Notes under the pieces: model-generated
Told to the model about the DNA's origin: nothing
Database searches by the model: none
The model's input: only the letters and a program-made list of their open reading frames with translations
In this document: piece by piece, positions 25,492 to 33,185 of the stretch
How the letters are laid out: each line of letters opens with the position of its first letter
Position numbering within the stretch: position 1 is the first letter of the stretch
Program-made: the position numbers and the translations under genes
Assembly (NCBI GenBank): GCA_002307135.1
Contig: DBTQ01000022.1
Span: 1-64,000, forward strand
Source: Bacteroidetes bacterium UBA1312
Lineage (GTDB): Bacteria > Bacteroidota > Bacteroidia > Chitinophagales > Chitinophagaceae
DNA length: 64,000 nt
Direction of reading: 5' to 3'

Positions 25492-25944
25492 GTGAAACAA
25501 CTACACAAAACAATAGCCAGCACACTAGGCATAGGATATATCGGCAAAGGCGGAGGAACAGTTGCCGCACTGTTCACCGCACTTTGCTGGTACATCTTTC
25601 AACCTAATATCGTAGGACAATGTACACTCACAATTGTCGTACTAATATTAGGTATATGGTCTGGCAACAAAGTAGAAGCAGACTGGGGAAAAGACGATAA
25701 AAAAGTAGTGATCGACGAAGTAGCAGGTATGTGCATCAGTCTTTTACTCCTGCCTGCCACACCCATGATGGTACTATCTGCGCTCATACTCTTTCGCTAT
25801 TTCGACATCAGCAAACCACTCTTCATCCGTCGGATGGAACGACTCCCGGGCGGATGGGGTGTAATGCTGGATGATGTGCTCGCAGGCCTATACACCAATC
25901 TCATCCTGCAATTGTTGGTCTATTTCAAACTCGACTTGTCATGA
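25492..25944 (+). CDS. PgpA-like phosphatase, probable phosphatidylinositol-phosphate phosphatase
   Basis: A 150-residue inner-membrane protein of the phosphatidylglycerophosphatase A family. Motifs: IGYIGKGGGTVAALFTAL near the start, DKKVVIDEVAGM in the middle and GGWGVMLDDVLAGLY near the end, with the acidic residues that bind Mg2+. In a cluster with inositol-phosphate synthase and a CDP-alcohol transferase it most likely removes the 3-phosphate from phosphatidylinositol phosphate rather than from PG phosphate. The start is GTG, seven bases after the previous stop; its end overlaps the GtrA gene by four bases. Confidence 0.82.
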   Translation: MKQLHKTIASTLGIGYIGKGGGTVAALFTALCWYIFQPNIVGQCTLTIVVLILGIWSGNKVEADWGKDDKKVVIDEVAGMCISLLLLPATPMMVLSALILFRYFDISKPLFIRRMERLPGGWGVMLDDVLAGLYTNLILQLLVYFKLDLS

Positions 25945-26312
25945 TACGGTTTATCAAAGCACAAACCTCAGCACTCAGTGCCACGTTGGTAGATTTTCTC
26001 CTCACTATTATACTCAAGGAAGTATTTGGTGTATGGTATGCCCTTGCCAATACTATCGGTGTCATTGCCGGAGGTCTCGTCAATTTTTATATCAATCGCG
26101 ACTGGGTATTCAATGGCCGTCAGGATACATTACGCATACAGGTATTGCGCTACATCAGCGTATGGTGTGGCAACTTCCTGCTCAACATTACAGGCGTTTG
26201 GCTACTCACCCAATACACGCCTTTCAACTATATCTGCGCCAAAATAATAACAGCTACACTGGTAGGATGTACTTACAACTATGTCTTACAAAAAAACTTC
26301 GTTTTTAAATAA
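25941..26312 (+). CDS. GtrA-family membrane protein
   Basis: A 123-residue protein with four hydrophobic helices, beginning IRFIKAQTSALSATLVDFLLTIIL and containing GVIAGGLVNFYINRDWVFNG, the GtrA signature (NF..NR.WVF), with a matching NYVLQKNFVFK end. GtrA proteins are small membrane proteins linked to flipping polyprenyl-phosphate sugars. Within an inositol-lipid operon it may move a lipid intermediate across the inner membrane. It is translationally coupled to the PgpA-like gene by ATGA overlap. Confidence 0.85.
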   Translation: MIRFIKAQTSALSATLVDFLLTIILKEVFGVWYALANTIGVIAGGLVNFYINRDWVFNGRQDTLRIQVLRYISVWCGNFLLNITGVWLLTQYTPFNYICAKIITATLVGCTYNYVLQKNFVFK

Positions 26313-26318
26313 AACGTT

Positions 26319-28862
26319 ATGAATCGAAAGATTACCCTTTTACTCTCCTTTTTTCTTTTCCACGCAGTAACACTACTGGCGCAGTTAACCACTGTGAAAG
26401 GCACTATTGTGGATGCACGCAGCAAACAGCCGCTCAGTTTCGTTTCCGTATATTTTCCGCAAACAAATGCAGGTGTAGTCAGCGATGATGATGGTAAATA
26501 CCTGCTCCAGCTCAATGGCAATGCCAGTCAAATAAAAGTATCGCTGGCAGGTTACAACACAGCCACCTTCAATGTAACACCCGGCATAGAACAAGTAGTC
26601 AATATTAAACTCACACAAGACAGTAAACAACTGCATGAAGTAGTCATTAAAGCCAAGAAAGGTAAATACCGCAACAAAGACAATCCAGCAGTAGAACTGA
26701 TCCGCGAAGTAATTGCACACAAGGCCGCCAATAGAATGAAACAATACGATTATGTATCGTATCAGCAATATGAAAAAATACAATTCTCACTCAGCAATAC
26801 ACCCGAAAAACTGCGCAGAAATATATTGGTGCGCAAATACCCCTTCATAGCCCAAAACCTCGATACAACAACACTCGAAGACAAAGCACTATTACCGCTG
26901 TACATGCAGGAAAATCTTTCCGACAACTACTTTCGCAGCAAACCACAACAGCACAAACAAATCATTACTGCCGAAAAGAAAATCACTTTCGACGAAAGCT
27001 TTATCGACAATAATGGTATGACCACTTATTTAAAACATGTATATCAGGATATTGATATCTACAACAATGATATCACCGTCATGACCAATCAATTCCTCAG
27101 TCCCATTGCCGATCTATCGCCAAACTTTTACAAATTTTACATCATCGATACACTGCGGGAAAACGGCGACACTTTGGTGCAGCTTACCTTTGGCCCGCGC
27201 AACAAAGCAGACTTCCTGTTTCAGGGCAGTATGTACATCACACTCGACGGCAACTACGCGGTACAAAAAGTAGATATGCGGGTCAACAAACATGCTAACC
27301 TCAACTGGGTCAAAAATATGAGCGTCAATTTAGCATTCGAGCGCAACAACGATCGTCGCTACTACCTCAGCAAAAGCAAATTGACCGCCGACTTCGGATT
27401 GAGCAAAAACAGTGATGGCGGTATATTCGGCGAGCGAACCGTATCCTTCCGCAACTTCAATAGCAACCAAATATTAGCCGACTCCATATTCAAAGGCGAC
27501 CCGGTAGTGCACCTTAAATCGGCTACTAAAAAAAGCGACACTTTCTGGAAAGAAAACCGCCACGACAGCCTCACATACGCCGAGGAAGTGGTGTACAACA
27601 ATATAGACAGCCTGCAAAATACACGCTCCTTCAAGCGCGCATTAAACATGGGTATGCTCCTGCTGGCAGGCTATGTTAAGGCAAGCCCTTATGTAGAAAT
27701 CGGCCCATTCAATACGTTCTATAGCTTCAATCCTGTTGAGGGTTTCAGAGGACGCGTGGGCGGGCGCACCACCCCTGCACTCAGCAAAAGAATTTATTTC
27801 GAATCCTATGCCGCTTACGGGTTTAAAGACGAGCAATGGAAATATTATTTTGGCGGCATCTATTCCTTTACCAACAGATCTATTTACGAGTTTCCGGTCA
27901 AAAAGCTAAGCGCCAATTTCCAGCACGACATGAAAATTCCGGGACAGGAATTACAGTTCATTCAGGAAGACAATATCTTTCTTTCGTTCAAGCGCGGAGT
28001 CAATGATAAATGGCTCTACAACGACATCTACAAAATCAATTACCTCAACGAATTCAAAAACCACCTCTCTTTCGAACTCGGCTATAAAAACTGGCGCCAG
28101 CAGGCAGCCGGAGGACTTACTTACGAAAGTACCAACACATCGCGCGCCATCAAAGACCTCACCACATCCGAGCTCTCGCTGGAGCTGCGCTGGGCACCAC
28201 ACGAAGAATTTTATCAGGGCAAACTCTACCGTATTCCACTACCCAACCGCTATCCTGTATTTACACTCAGAGGCATAGCCGGCATCGACGGATTCCTGGG
28301 CGGGCAATATACTTATCAAAACATCAGTGCCAATATTTACAAACGTGTTTACCTCTCGCAGCTCGGCTATGCCGATGTAGTGCTCGAAGGTGGCTATGTG
28401 CTCGGCACTGTACCCTACCCCCTGTTGGATATACACAGAGCCAACCAAAGTTATTCCTATCAACTACAATCCTACAACCTCATGAACTTCCTCGAATTTG
28501 TAAGCGACCACTATGCCAGCATACAAATAGACCAATGCTTCAATGGCTTTTTCTTCAACAAAATACCCTTGCTCAAGAAATTAAAATTCAGGGAATTCAT
28601 CAGCATGAAAGCATTGTACGGCGGGCTACGCAACGAAAACACACCCAACAAAACAAACAACGATTTAATCCGACTACCCGTCGATGACCATGGCAACACC
28701 ACCACATTCTCTCTCGGCAAAGAACCCTATATAGAAGGCAGTGTAGGTGTAGGCAACATCTTAAAATTTTTCAGAATAGACATCGTCAAACGATTTACTT
28801 ACCTCGACAATCCCAACGTATCGTCCACAGGAATAAGAGCACGATTTAAGTTCGATTTTTAA
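26319..28862 (+). CDS. Outer-membrane protein with carboxypeptidase-regulatory domain and DUF5686 barrel
   Basis: An 847-residue secreted protein. The signal peptide ends near LLAQ; residues about 25-110 form a CarboxypepD_reg-like domain (VKGTIVDARSKQPLSFVSVYFPQ, VVSDDDGKYLLQL). The long remainder resembles DUF5686: YDYVSYQQYEKIQFSL, then YLKHVYQDIDIYNNDI, and many amphipathic strands ending in STGIRARFKFDF, so it should sit in the outer membrane as a barrel. Its position inside a lipid-synthesis operon, six bases after gtrA, suggests a part in placing sphingolipids or inositol lipids in the outer membrane; no direct evidence for this is in the sequence. Confidence 0.8.
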   Translation: MNRKITLLLSFFLFHAVTLLAQLTTVKGTIVDARSKQPLSFVSVYFPQTNAGVVSDDDGKYLLQLNGNASQIKVSLAGYNTATFNVTPGIEQVVNIKLTQDSKQLHEVVIKAKKGKYRNKDNPAVELIREVIAHKAANRMKQYDYVSYQQYEKIQFSLSNTPEKLRRNILVRKYPFIAQNLDTTTLEDKALLPLYMQENLSDNYFRSKPQQHKQIITAEKKITFDESFIDNNGMTTYLKHVYQDIDIYNNDITVMTNQFLSPIADLSPNFYKFYIIDTLRENGDTLVQLTFGPRNKADFLFQGSMYITLDGNYAVQKVDMRVNKHANLNWVKNMSVNLAFERNNDRRYYLSKSKLTADFGLSKNSDGGIFGERTVSFRNFNSNQILADSIFKGDPVVHLKSATKKSDTFWKENRHDSLTYAEEVVYNNIDSLQNTRSFKRALNMGMLLLAGYVKASPYVEIGPFNTFYSFNPVEGFRGRVGGRTTPALSKRIYFESYAAYGFKDEQWKYYFGGIYSFTNRSIYEFPVKKLSANFQHDMKIPGQELQFIQEDNIFLSFKRGVNDKWLYNDIYKINYLNEFKNHLSFELGYKNWRQQAAGGLTYESTNTSRAIKDLTTSELSLELRWAPHEEFYQGKLYRIPLPNRYPVFTLRGIAGIDGFLGGQYTYQNISANIYKRVYLSQLGYADVVLEGGYVLGTVPYPLLDIHRANQSYSYQLQSYNLMNFLEFVSDHYASIQIDQCFNGFFFNKIPLLKKLKFREFISMKALYGGLRNENTPNKTNNDLIRLPVDDHGNTTTFSLGKEPYIEGSVGVGNILKFFRIDIVKRFTYLDNPNVSSTGIRARFKFDF

Positions 28863-28893
28863 ACAACAACAGCATATTCTAAACACTACCATT

Positions 28894-30195
28894 ATGAGTA
28901 GCACAAGTATAAGAGACCGGCTGCAACAAGGCATTTACAAAATCATACATCCCTTGGTGCGCTTCCTCATCCGTATCGGGCTCACACCCAACGCAGTCAC
29001 CGTCATAGGCCTGCTCCTCAACATTGGTGTAGCCGCTATATTTATATTCGGCGCCGAACAAGCCAACAGAGGCGACCTCTCCTATGTTGGCTGGGCAGGT
29101 GCATTAGTACTCTTTGCCGGCCTCTTCGACATGCTCGACGGGCAGGTAGCACGCATCGGCAATATGAGCTCCACCTTTGGTGCACTCTTCGACTCTGTAC
29201 TCGACCGGTACAGCGAGCTCATCCTCTTTCTCGGTATCTGCTACTACCTCGTCGGACACCATTACTTCCTCAGCTCCATATTTGCATTCATAGCTATGAT
29301 CGGTTCTATGATGGTCAGCTACACCCGGTCGCGCGCCGAAGGGCTGGGCATTGAGTGTAAAGGAGGGCTCATGCAGCGGCCGGAACGCATAGTACTCATA
29401 GCCCTATCTGCCATTGCCTGTGGCATAGCTGGTCACTATATCGGTGGCGACTACAAACTATTTGTACCCGGCATACCATTTCATATATTCGAAACCATGA
29501 GCATCTTCACGCTCCCCATTACCGTTATGGCCGTCATGACGAATGTAACCGCCATAGGTCGCATCAAAGAAGCCAAAAAAGCATTGGATCAAAAAGATGC
29601 CGCACAAAAAAACATACCCGTACAAAAGATAGCCGTAGTGGCCACCCTGCTCATCACACTCGCACTTTCGGGCATCAATAGTGCAAGTGCCAAAGGCGTA
29701 CCCGACAAAAACACGTTCAACGAAGCAGACACCTTTCCGGTACCGCAGCAGTACGACAAACTGCTCTTCTATGTACAGCGTACACCCAACACCAACACCA
29801 TCATGTACGAGCTCAACTACGAAAAAGATGGTAGCCTCAACGAAGAAAAACCGGTGCATGTGTATTGGCTCCGCTATACCGAAAAAGGTGTACCCAAGCG
29901 CGAGCTCAACTTCATCCAGCGCCGATATGCCTATGGACTACACACCAAAAAGATAGCACCCGATCATTGGGAACTCCGCTTCGTATCCTACACCGCCAAG
30001 CCACTACACCTCATCAAAGCCACCGATGGCAAGTACTATGTATTTGCCAACATCAACAACAACAATGCCGTACTCAAACGGGTGTACCTCAAAATAGATG
30101 GCGGAACCTTCTGGTCGCCCAACGTAGTATATATAGAACTGAAGGGCAGCGATACCGGCAGCGGCATCACTATTGCGGAAAGAATAAAACCCTAA
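28894..30195 (+). CDS. CDP-alcohol phosphatidyltransferase fused to a DUF4833 domain (probable PI-phosphate synthase)
   Basis: A 433-residue fusion. Residues about 1-225 are a CDP-alcohol phosphatidyltransferase with six membrane helices and the full motif DGQVAR...G...D...D (in MLDGQVARIGNMSS and LFDSVLDRYSE). It should join CDP-diacylglycerol and inositol 3-phosphate. A further hydrophobic segment (about 248-268, VATLLITLALSGINSASA) is followed by an approximately 160-residue DUF4833 domain (KLLFYVQRTPNTNTIMYELNY, ELNFIQRRYAYGL, GGTFWSPNVVYIELKG), predicted on the outer face of the inner membrane. In relatives these two parts are, to my knowledge, often separate. Next gene starts five bases later. 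Confidence 0.85.
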   Translation: MSSTSIRDRLQQGIYKIIHPLVRFLIRIGLTPNAVTVIGLLLNIGVAAIFIFGAEQANRGDLSYVGWAGALVLFAGLFDMLDGQVARIGNMSSTFGALFDSVLDRYSELILFLGICYYLVGHHYFLSSIFAFIAMIGSMMVSYTRSRAEGLGIECKGGLMQRPERIVLIALSAIACGIAGHYIGGDYKLFVPGIPFHIFETMSIFTLPITVMAVMTNVTAIGRIKEAKKALDQKDAAQKNIPVQKIAVVATLLITLALSGINSASAKGVPDKNTFNEADTFPVPQQYDKLLFYVQRTPNTNTIMYELNYEKDGSLNEEKPVHVYWLRYTEKGVPKRELNFIQRRYAYGLHTKKIAPDHWELRFVSYTAKPLHLIKATDGKYYVFANINNNNAVLKRVYLKIDGGTFWSPNVVYIELKGSDTGSGITIAERIKP

Positions 30196-30199
30196 AGCA

Positions 30200-30826
30200 A
30201 TGAGCAAAAACTTTGTCTCCAACTCAAAAGAATCCACACGCATGTTTCAAAGCAACTTCTTTGAAGCACTATCCAAAGTACACTTCAGCGTACCCCTTAT
30301 TATATACCTTCCGCTCATAGCCTATTACAGCTATCAGGCCATAGCAGTAGCAGCCTTGAGCTTGATGAGCTTCCTGCTCTACTTTCTGCTCGGCATCATT
30401 ATATGGAGCCTCACCGAGTACCTCCTGCACCGCTTTGTATTTCACTTTGTACCCAAGTCCAAATGGGGACTCCGTATGCACTTCATCTTTCATGGTGTAC
30501 ACCACGATTATCCCAACGATGCCAAACGCCTGGTGATGCCCCCTTCTGTAAGCATACCGCTTGCATTCGGATTTTATGGCCTCTTTTCCCTTATACTCAG
30601 CAGTGCTCATTTATATGCCTTTTTCCCCGGCTTTGTAGCTGCTTATCTCTTTTACGACATCAGCCACTATGCACTCCATCATTTCCATTTCAAAAACAAA
30701 TTCTGGAAAAAACTAAAAGAGCACCACATGCGCCACCACTATGCCGACGCCGCTAAAGGCTACGGTGTCAGTTCCTCCTTTTGGGACAAAGTGTTTGGCT
30801 CCGACTTTAAGCACCAGCACTCATAA
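30200..30826 (+). CDS. Fatty-acid-hydroxylase / sterol-desaturase-family membrane protein
   Basis: A 208-residue di-iron membrane enzyme. Four hydrophobic segments carry the histidine clusters HRFVFH, HGVHHDYP, HYALHHFHF and EHHMRHHY expected of the family. Members hydroxylate fatty acyl chains or sphingoid bases; in this operon 2-hydroxylation of the ceramide acyl chain is the most likely role, by analogy with fatty-acid 2-hydroxylases. A carotenoid or sterol-type substrate cannot be excluded. It begins five bases after the CDP-alcohol transferase stop. Confidence 0.82.
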   Translation: MSKNFVSNSKESTRMFQSNFFEALSKVHFSVPLIIYLPLIAYYSYQAIAVAALSLMSFLLYFLLGIIIWSLTEYLLHRFVFHFVPKSKWGLRMHFIFHGVHHDYPNDAKRLVMPPSVSIPLAFGFYGLFSLILSSAHLYAFFPGFVAAYLFYDISHYALHHFHFKNKFWKKLKEHHMRHHYADAAKGYGVSSSFWDKVFGSDFKHQHS

Positions 30827-30870
30827 CCCTATAGGATTAACCGAGCACCATACCCACATTGATACACCAC

Positions 30871-31818
30871 ATGAACAGCAGTAGCACCATCCAAAATCCG
30901 ACAACACTCCTGAGCGCCAAAAGCATCCTCGGCATGGGAGCCATCAGTGGCGCATACCTGCTGCTCTCGTACTTGCTCATCGGCTTCAAGCCCGAGCAAA
31001 TATTCCTGCTCGTGCTCATCAACACACTTTACTTTCTATCGCGTGCCACACGCAAATTCATTACCGGATTTTCCATCTTCATTATCTATTGGGTCATCTT
31101 CGACTACATGAAGGCCTTCCCCAACTACCGCTACCAAACCGTTCATATCGAATCGCTCTACCAACTCGAAAAAAACATATTTGGCATCGGCACCGCATCA
31201 TACCTGCTTACCCCCAACGAATACTGGCTGGCGCACCGCAGCACTTTTTTAGACGTGCTCACCGGGCTCTTCTACCTCAGTTGGGTACCCGTTCCCCTGG
31301 CATTTGCGGCCTACCTCTTTTACAAAAACCGGGCTCAGTTTCTCTACTTTGCCCTCAGCTTCCTGTTGGTCAACCTCATTGGCTTTGCCCTCTACTACTG
31401 CTACCCTGCCGCCCCACCCTGGTATGTGCAGCTACATGGCTTTCAGCTGGACACCGCCACCAGAGGCAACACTGCCGGTCTCGCCCATTTCGACAACTAC
31501 TTTCATATCCACCTCTTTCACTCCATGTACGAAAAGAGCTCCAACGTATTTGCCGCCATGCCCTCCCTGCACTCCGCCTATCCCTTGCTGGTGCTCTACT
31601 ATGGCTGGTGCAACAAGCTGGGTAAAATCAACCTGCTCTTTGCACTCCTCACCATAGGTATATGGTTTTCGGCAGTGTACAATAGCCATCACTATATATT
31701 GGATGTACTGGCAGGCATCTGTTGCTGTGCAGCCGGCATATTATTATTCAATTACAGCAACAGCCGAATACGAATCACAAAAGCTTTTTTTGCACACATA
31801 TTACAAGATATTTCCTGA
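30871..31818 (+). CDS. PAP2/AUR1-like membrane enzyme, probable inositol phosphorylceramide synthase
   Basis: A 315-residue multi-spanning protein taken from the ATG at 30871; an in-frame TTG twelve bases upstream is less likely. The catalytic motifs of the AUR1/PAP2 group are AAMPSLHSAYPLL and YNSHHYILDVLAG, together with YYCYPAAPPWYV before them. Such enzymes transfer phosphoinositol from phosphatidylinositol to ceramide. The operon supplies both substrates, and a PAP2-type gene holds the same place in Bacteroides inositol-lipid loci. A lipid phosphatase is the alternative. Confidence 0.82.
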   Translation: MNSSSTIQNPTTLLSAKSILGMGAISGAYLLLSYLLIGFKPEQIFLLVLINTLYFLSRATRKFITGFSIFIIYWVIFDYMKAFPNYRYQTVHIESLYQLEKNIFGIGTASYLLTPNEYWLAHRSTFLDVLTGLFYLSWVPVPLAFAAYLFYKNRAQFLYFALSFLLVNLIGFALYYCYPAAPPWYVQLHGFQLDTATRGNTAGLAHFDNYFHIHLFHSMYEKSSNVFAAMPSLHSAYPLLVLYYGWCNKLGKINLLFALLTIGIWFSAVYNSHHYILDVLAGICCCAAGILLFNYSNSRIRITKAFFAHILQDIS

Positions 31819-31902
31819 CGACGAATCCGATGATATTGTGAATGTTTTATTATTTCCACATACTTTGCGTATTATATTAGACGAAAAAATTAAATTTGCG
31901 CC

Positions 31903-32502
31903 ATGGCGTTGACTAAAGATGAGCTGATTAAGTCTGCAATTATTGAAGCGGCACAAAAACTGTTTCAACAATTCGGGTTAGCCAAAACAACAATGGAAGA
32001 TATTGCGAAAGCAGTAGGGAAAGGGAAAAGTAGCATCTATTATTACTATGCTACCAAAGAAAATATTTTTGAAGCAGTAGTCGAAAAAGAAGCACAAAGC
32101 ATTGAAAGCGACATTGTAACCGCTATCGAAAAAGAAACCAGCGCCTGCGAAAAACTAAACGCATTTGCCCACTCCAGGCATAAAGCACTCCGCAAGAGGC
32201 AACTCCTCTACAAAATAATGATTCATTCATTTGAAGAGAACATGTGCGTATTCAACGTCATCAAACAACGCTTTAGCGAAACCGAATACAACATCATCCA
32301 GTCCATCATAATCTATGGTATCGAAACGGGTGAATTTGATAAAGCACATGGTCAACCCAACACCGTCATGGCTACCAAAATATGTCGGAACACCTTCAAA
32401 GGACTCCAAATGGAACTCTCCTTTGGCAATTACAAAGACTCTGCCATTGACCTTATAGATGCTACAGTCAACTTTGTAATAAGCGGACTCAAAAACTGCT
32501 GA
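31903..32502 (+). CDS. TetR/AcrR-family regulator, probable regulator of the lipid operon
   Basis: A 199-residue regulator. The helix-turn-helix is in FQQFGLAKTTMEDIAKAVGKGKSSIYYYYATKENIFEAV, the recognition helix and YYYYxxKexIF signature. The C-terminal ligand domain is helical and contains a few Cys. It follows the inositol phosphorylceramide synthase gene by 84 bases on the same strand. A half-site TAGACGAAAA about 13-22 bases before its start resembles an arm of the palindrome at the spt promoter, which points to control of the lipid operon, perhaps with a fatty acyl or sphingoid ligand. The start codon lies close after TAAATTTG (31891-31898), a -7-like box. Confidence 0.82.
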   Translation: MALTKDELIKSAIIEAAQKLFQQFGLAKTTMEDIAKAVGKGKSSIYYYYATKENIFEAVVEKEAQSIESDIVTAIEKETSACEKLNAFAHSRHKALRKRQLLYKIMIHSFEENMCVFNVIKQRFSETEYNIIQSIIIYGIETGEFDKAHGQPNTVMATKICRNTFKGLQMELSFGNYKDSAIDLIDATVNFVISGLKNC

Positions 32503-32552
32503 TCGCCATACTATAAGCTGCCCGAGTACTGTATATCGAAGCAGTCAAACAA

Positions 32553-32792
32553 TTAATCACCGATCGTTATAGATTTATTGTTCAAACGGTTTTGTTTAAA
32601 ATGAGTGGGAATTTTACTGAGGAAATATTCCAAAGACTCATCACTTGGGATATAATCCCGCCTAAAAGATTGCTCAGAGTTCCATATATGGATCCCTCTG
32701 AAAGAAACGAAACGCTCCATACGCCTGTCATAAAAAGCAAATGCAACGTGGTTTTCCGGAATCTGATTACCTAAGTCAATAAATACAATCAT
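32553..32792 (-). CDS. Small hypothetical protein
   Basis: The frame is open from 32969, but I favour the ATG at 32790-32792 (79 residues, MIVFIDLGNQIPENHVAFAFYD...). The N-terminal extension is encoded by repetitive DNA (two SANF units and the interspersed palindrome, read as KTWKFPCA), which looks non-coding; a start at 32903 is also possible. The core has F-x-F-YDRRMERFVSFRG and ends in a Lys/Asn-rich tail. I recognise no family and no membrane or signal segment. It is divergent from the SIR2-like gene and may belong to the same accessory island. Confidence 0.4.
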   Translation of the reverse strand: MIVFIDLGNQIPENHVAFAFYDRRMERFVSFRGIHIWNSEQSFRRDYIPSDESLEYFLSKIPTHFKQNRLNNKSITIGD

Positions 32793-32856
32793 AGCAGTTT
32801 TATTTATTGGTAAAAAATAGCCTACATCATAAACTTTTACAACATCAACAATCCTG

Positions 32857-32894
32857 TTTGTAAAGTTAGCAGACTTATTTGCAAAGTTAGCAGA
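32857..32894. repeat. 17-bp tandem-like direct repeat, 21-bp period
   Basis: TTTGTAAAGTTAGCAGA (32857-32873) and TTTGCAAAGTTAGCAGA (32878-32894) match at 16 of 17 bases. The two-helical-turn spacing is that of a dimeric regulator site. It lies about 65 bases before the preferred start of the leftward hypothetical gene. Confidence 0.5.
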
Positions 32895-32913
32895 GCTATG
32901 CATGAGCGCGCAG

Positions 32914-32923
32914 GGAAATTTCC
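32914..32923. repeat. Interspersed palindrome, copy 2
   Basis: GGAAATTTCC; on the minus strand the flanks read AAAAACGTGGAAATTTCC then CTGCG, as in the other copies. It lies upstream of the leftward hypothetical gene at 32553-32792. Confidence 0.65.
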
Positions 32924-33012
32924 ACGTTTTTAAAAAATAATTAAAACATAAACCTATAATATAGAACAAGCAAAACCCATACCCCTTACACCTTTCCTAC
33001 ATACGTACCCTG

Positions 33013-33076
33013 ACGTATCTAGCTTACGTTACCCAACCTATCCTGCTTACGTCCACAACGTATCTAGCTTACGTTA
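33013..33076. repeat. 19-bp direct repeats rich in ACGTA/TACGT
   Basis: ACGTATCTAGCTTACGTTA occurs identically at 33013-33031 and 33058-33076. Between and before them are further TTACGT and TACGTA words (TACGTACCCTGACGTA, TGCTTACGTCC). The cluster sits 110-173 bases before the SIR2-like gene and could be an operator array. Confidence 0.6.
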
Positions 33077-33124
33077 TTCACACTTCCGACACCCCATCAG
33101 GCAACAACTATTTTTTAAAAGCAG

Positions 33125-33134
33125 GGAAATTTCC
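33125..33134. repeat. Interspersed palindrome, copy 3
   Basis: GGAAATTTCC in the context TTTTTTAAAAGCAGGGAAAT, ending TTCCTCGTTG. It ends 51 bases before the ATG of the SIR2-like gene. Confidence 0.65.
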
Positions 33135-33185
33135 TCGTTGTTGTTGGAAAAGGAGGAGTAGGTTTGGGGGATTATGTAATCACTT

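Noticed and set aside
29458..29859. Long minus-strand frames inside the CDP-alcohol transferase, hydroxylase and PAP2-like genes
   Set aside because: They lie wholly within confidently identified genes and result from the C-rich coding strand depleting stops on the other strand.
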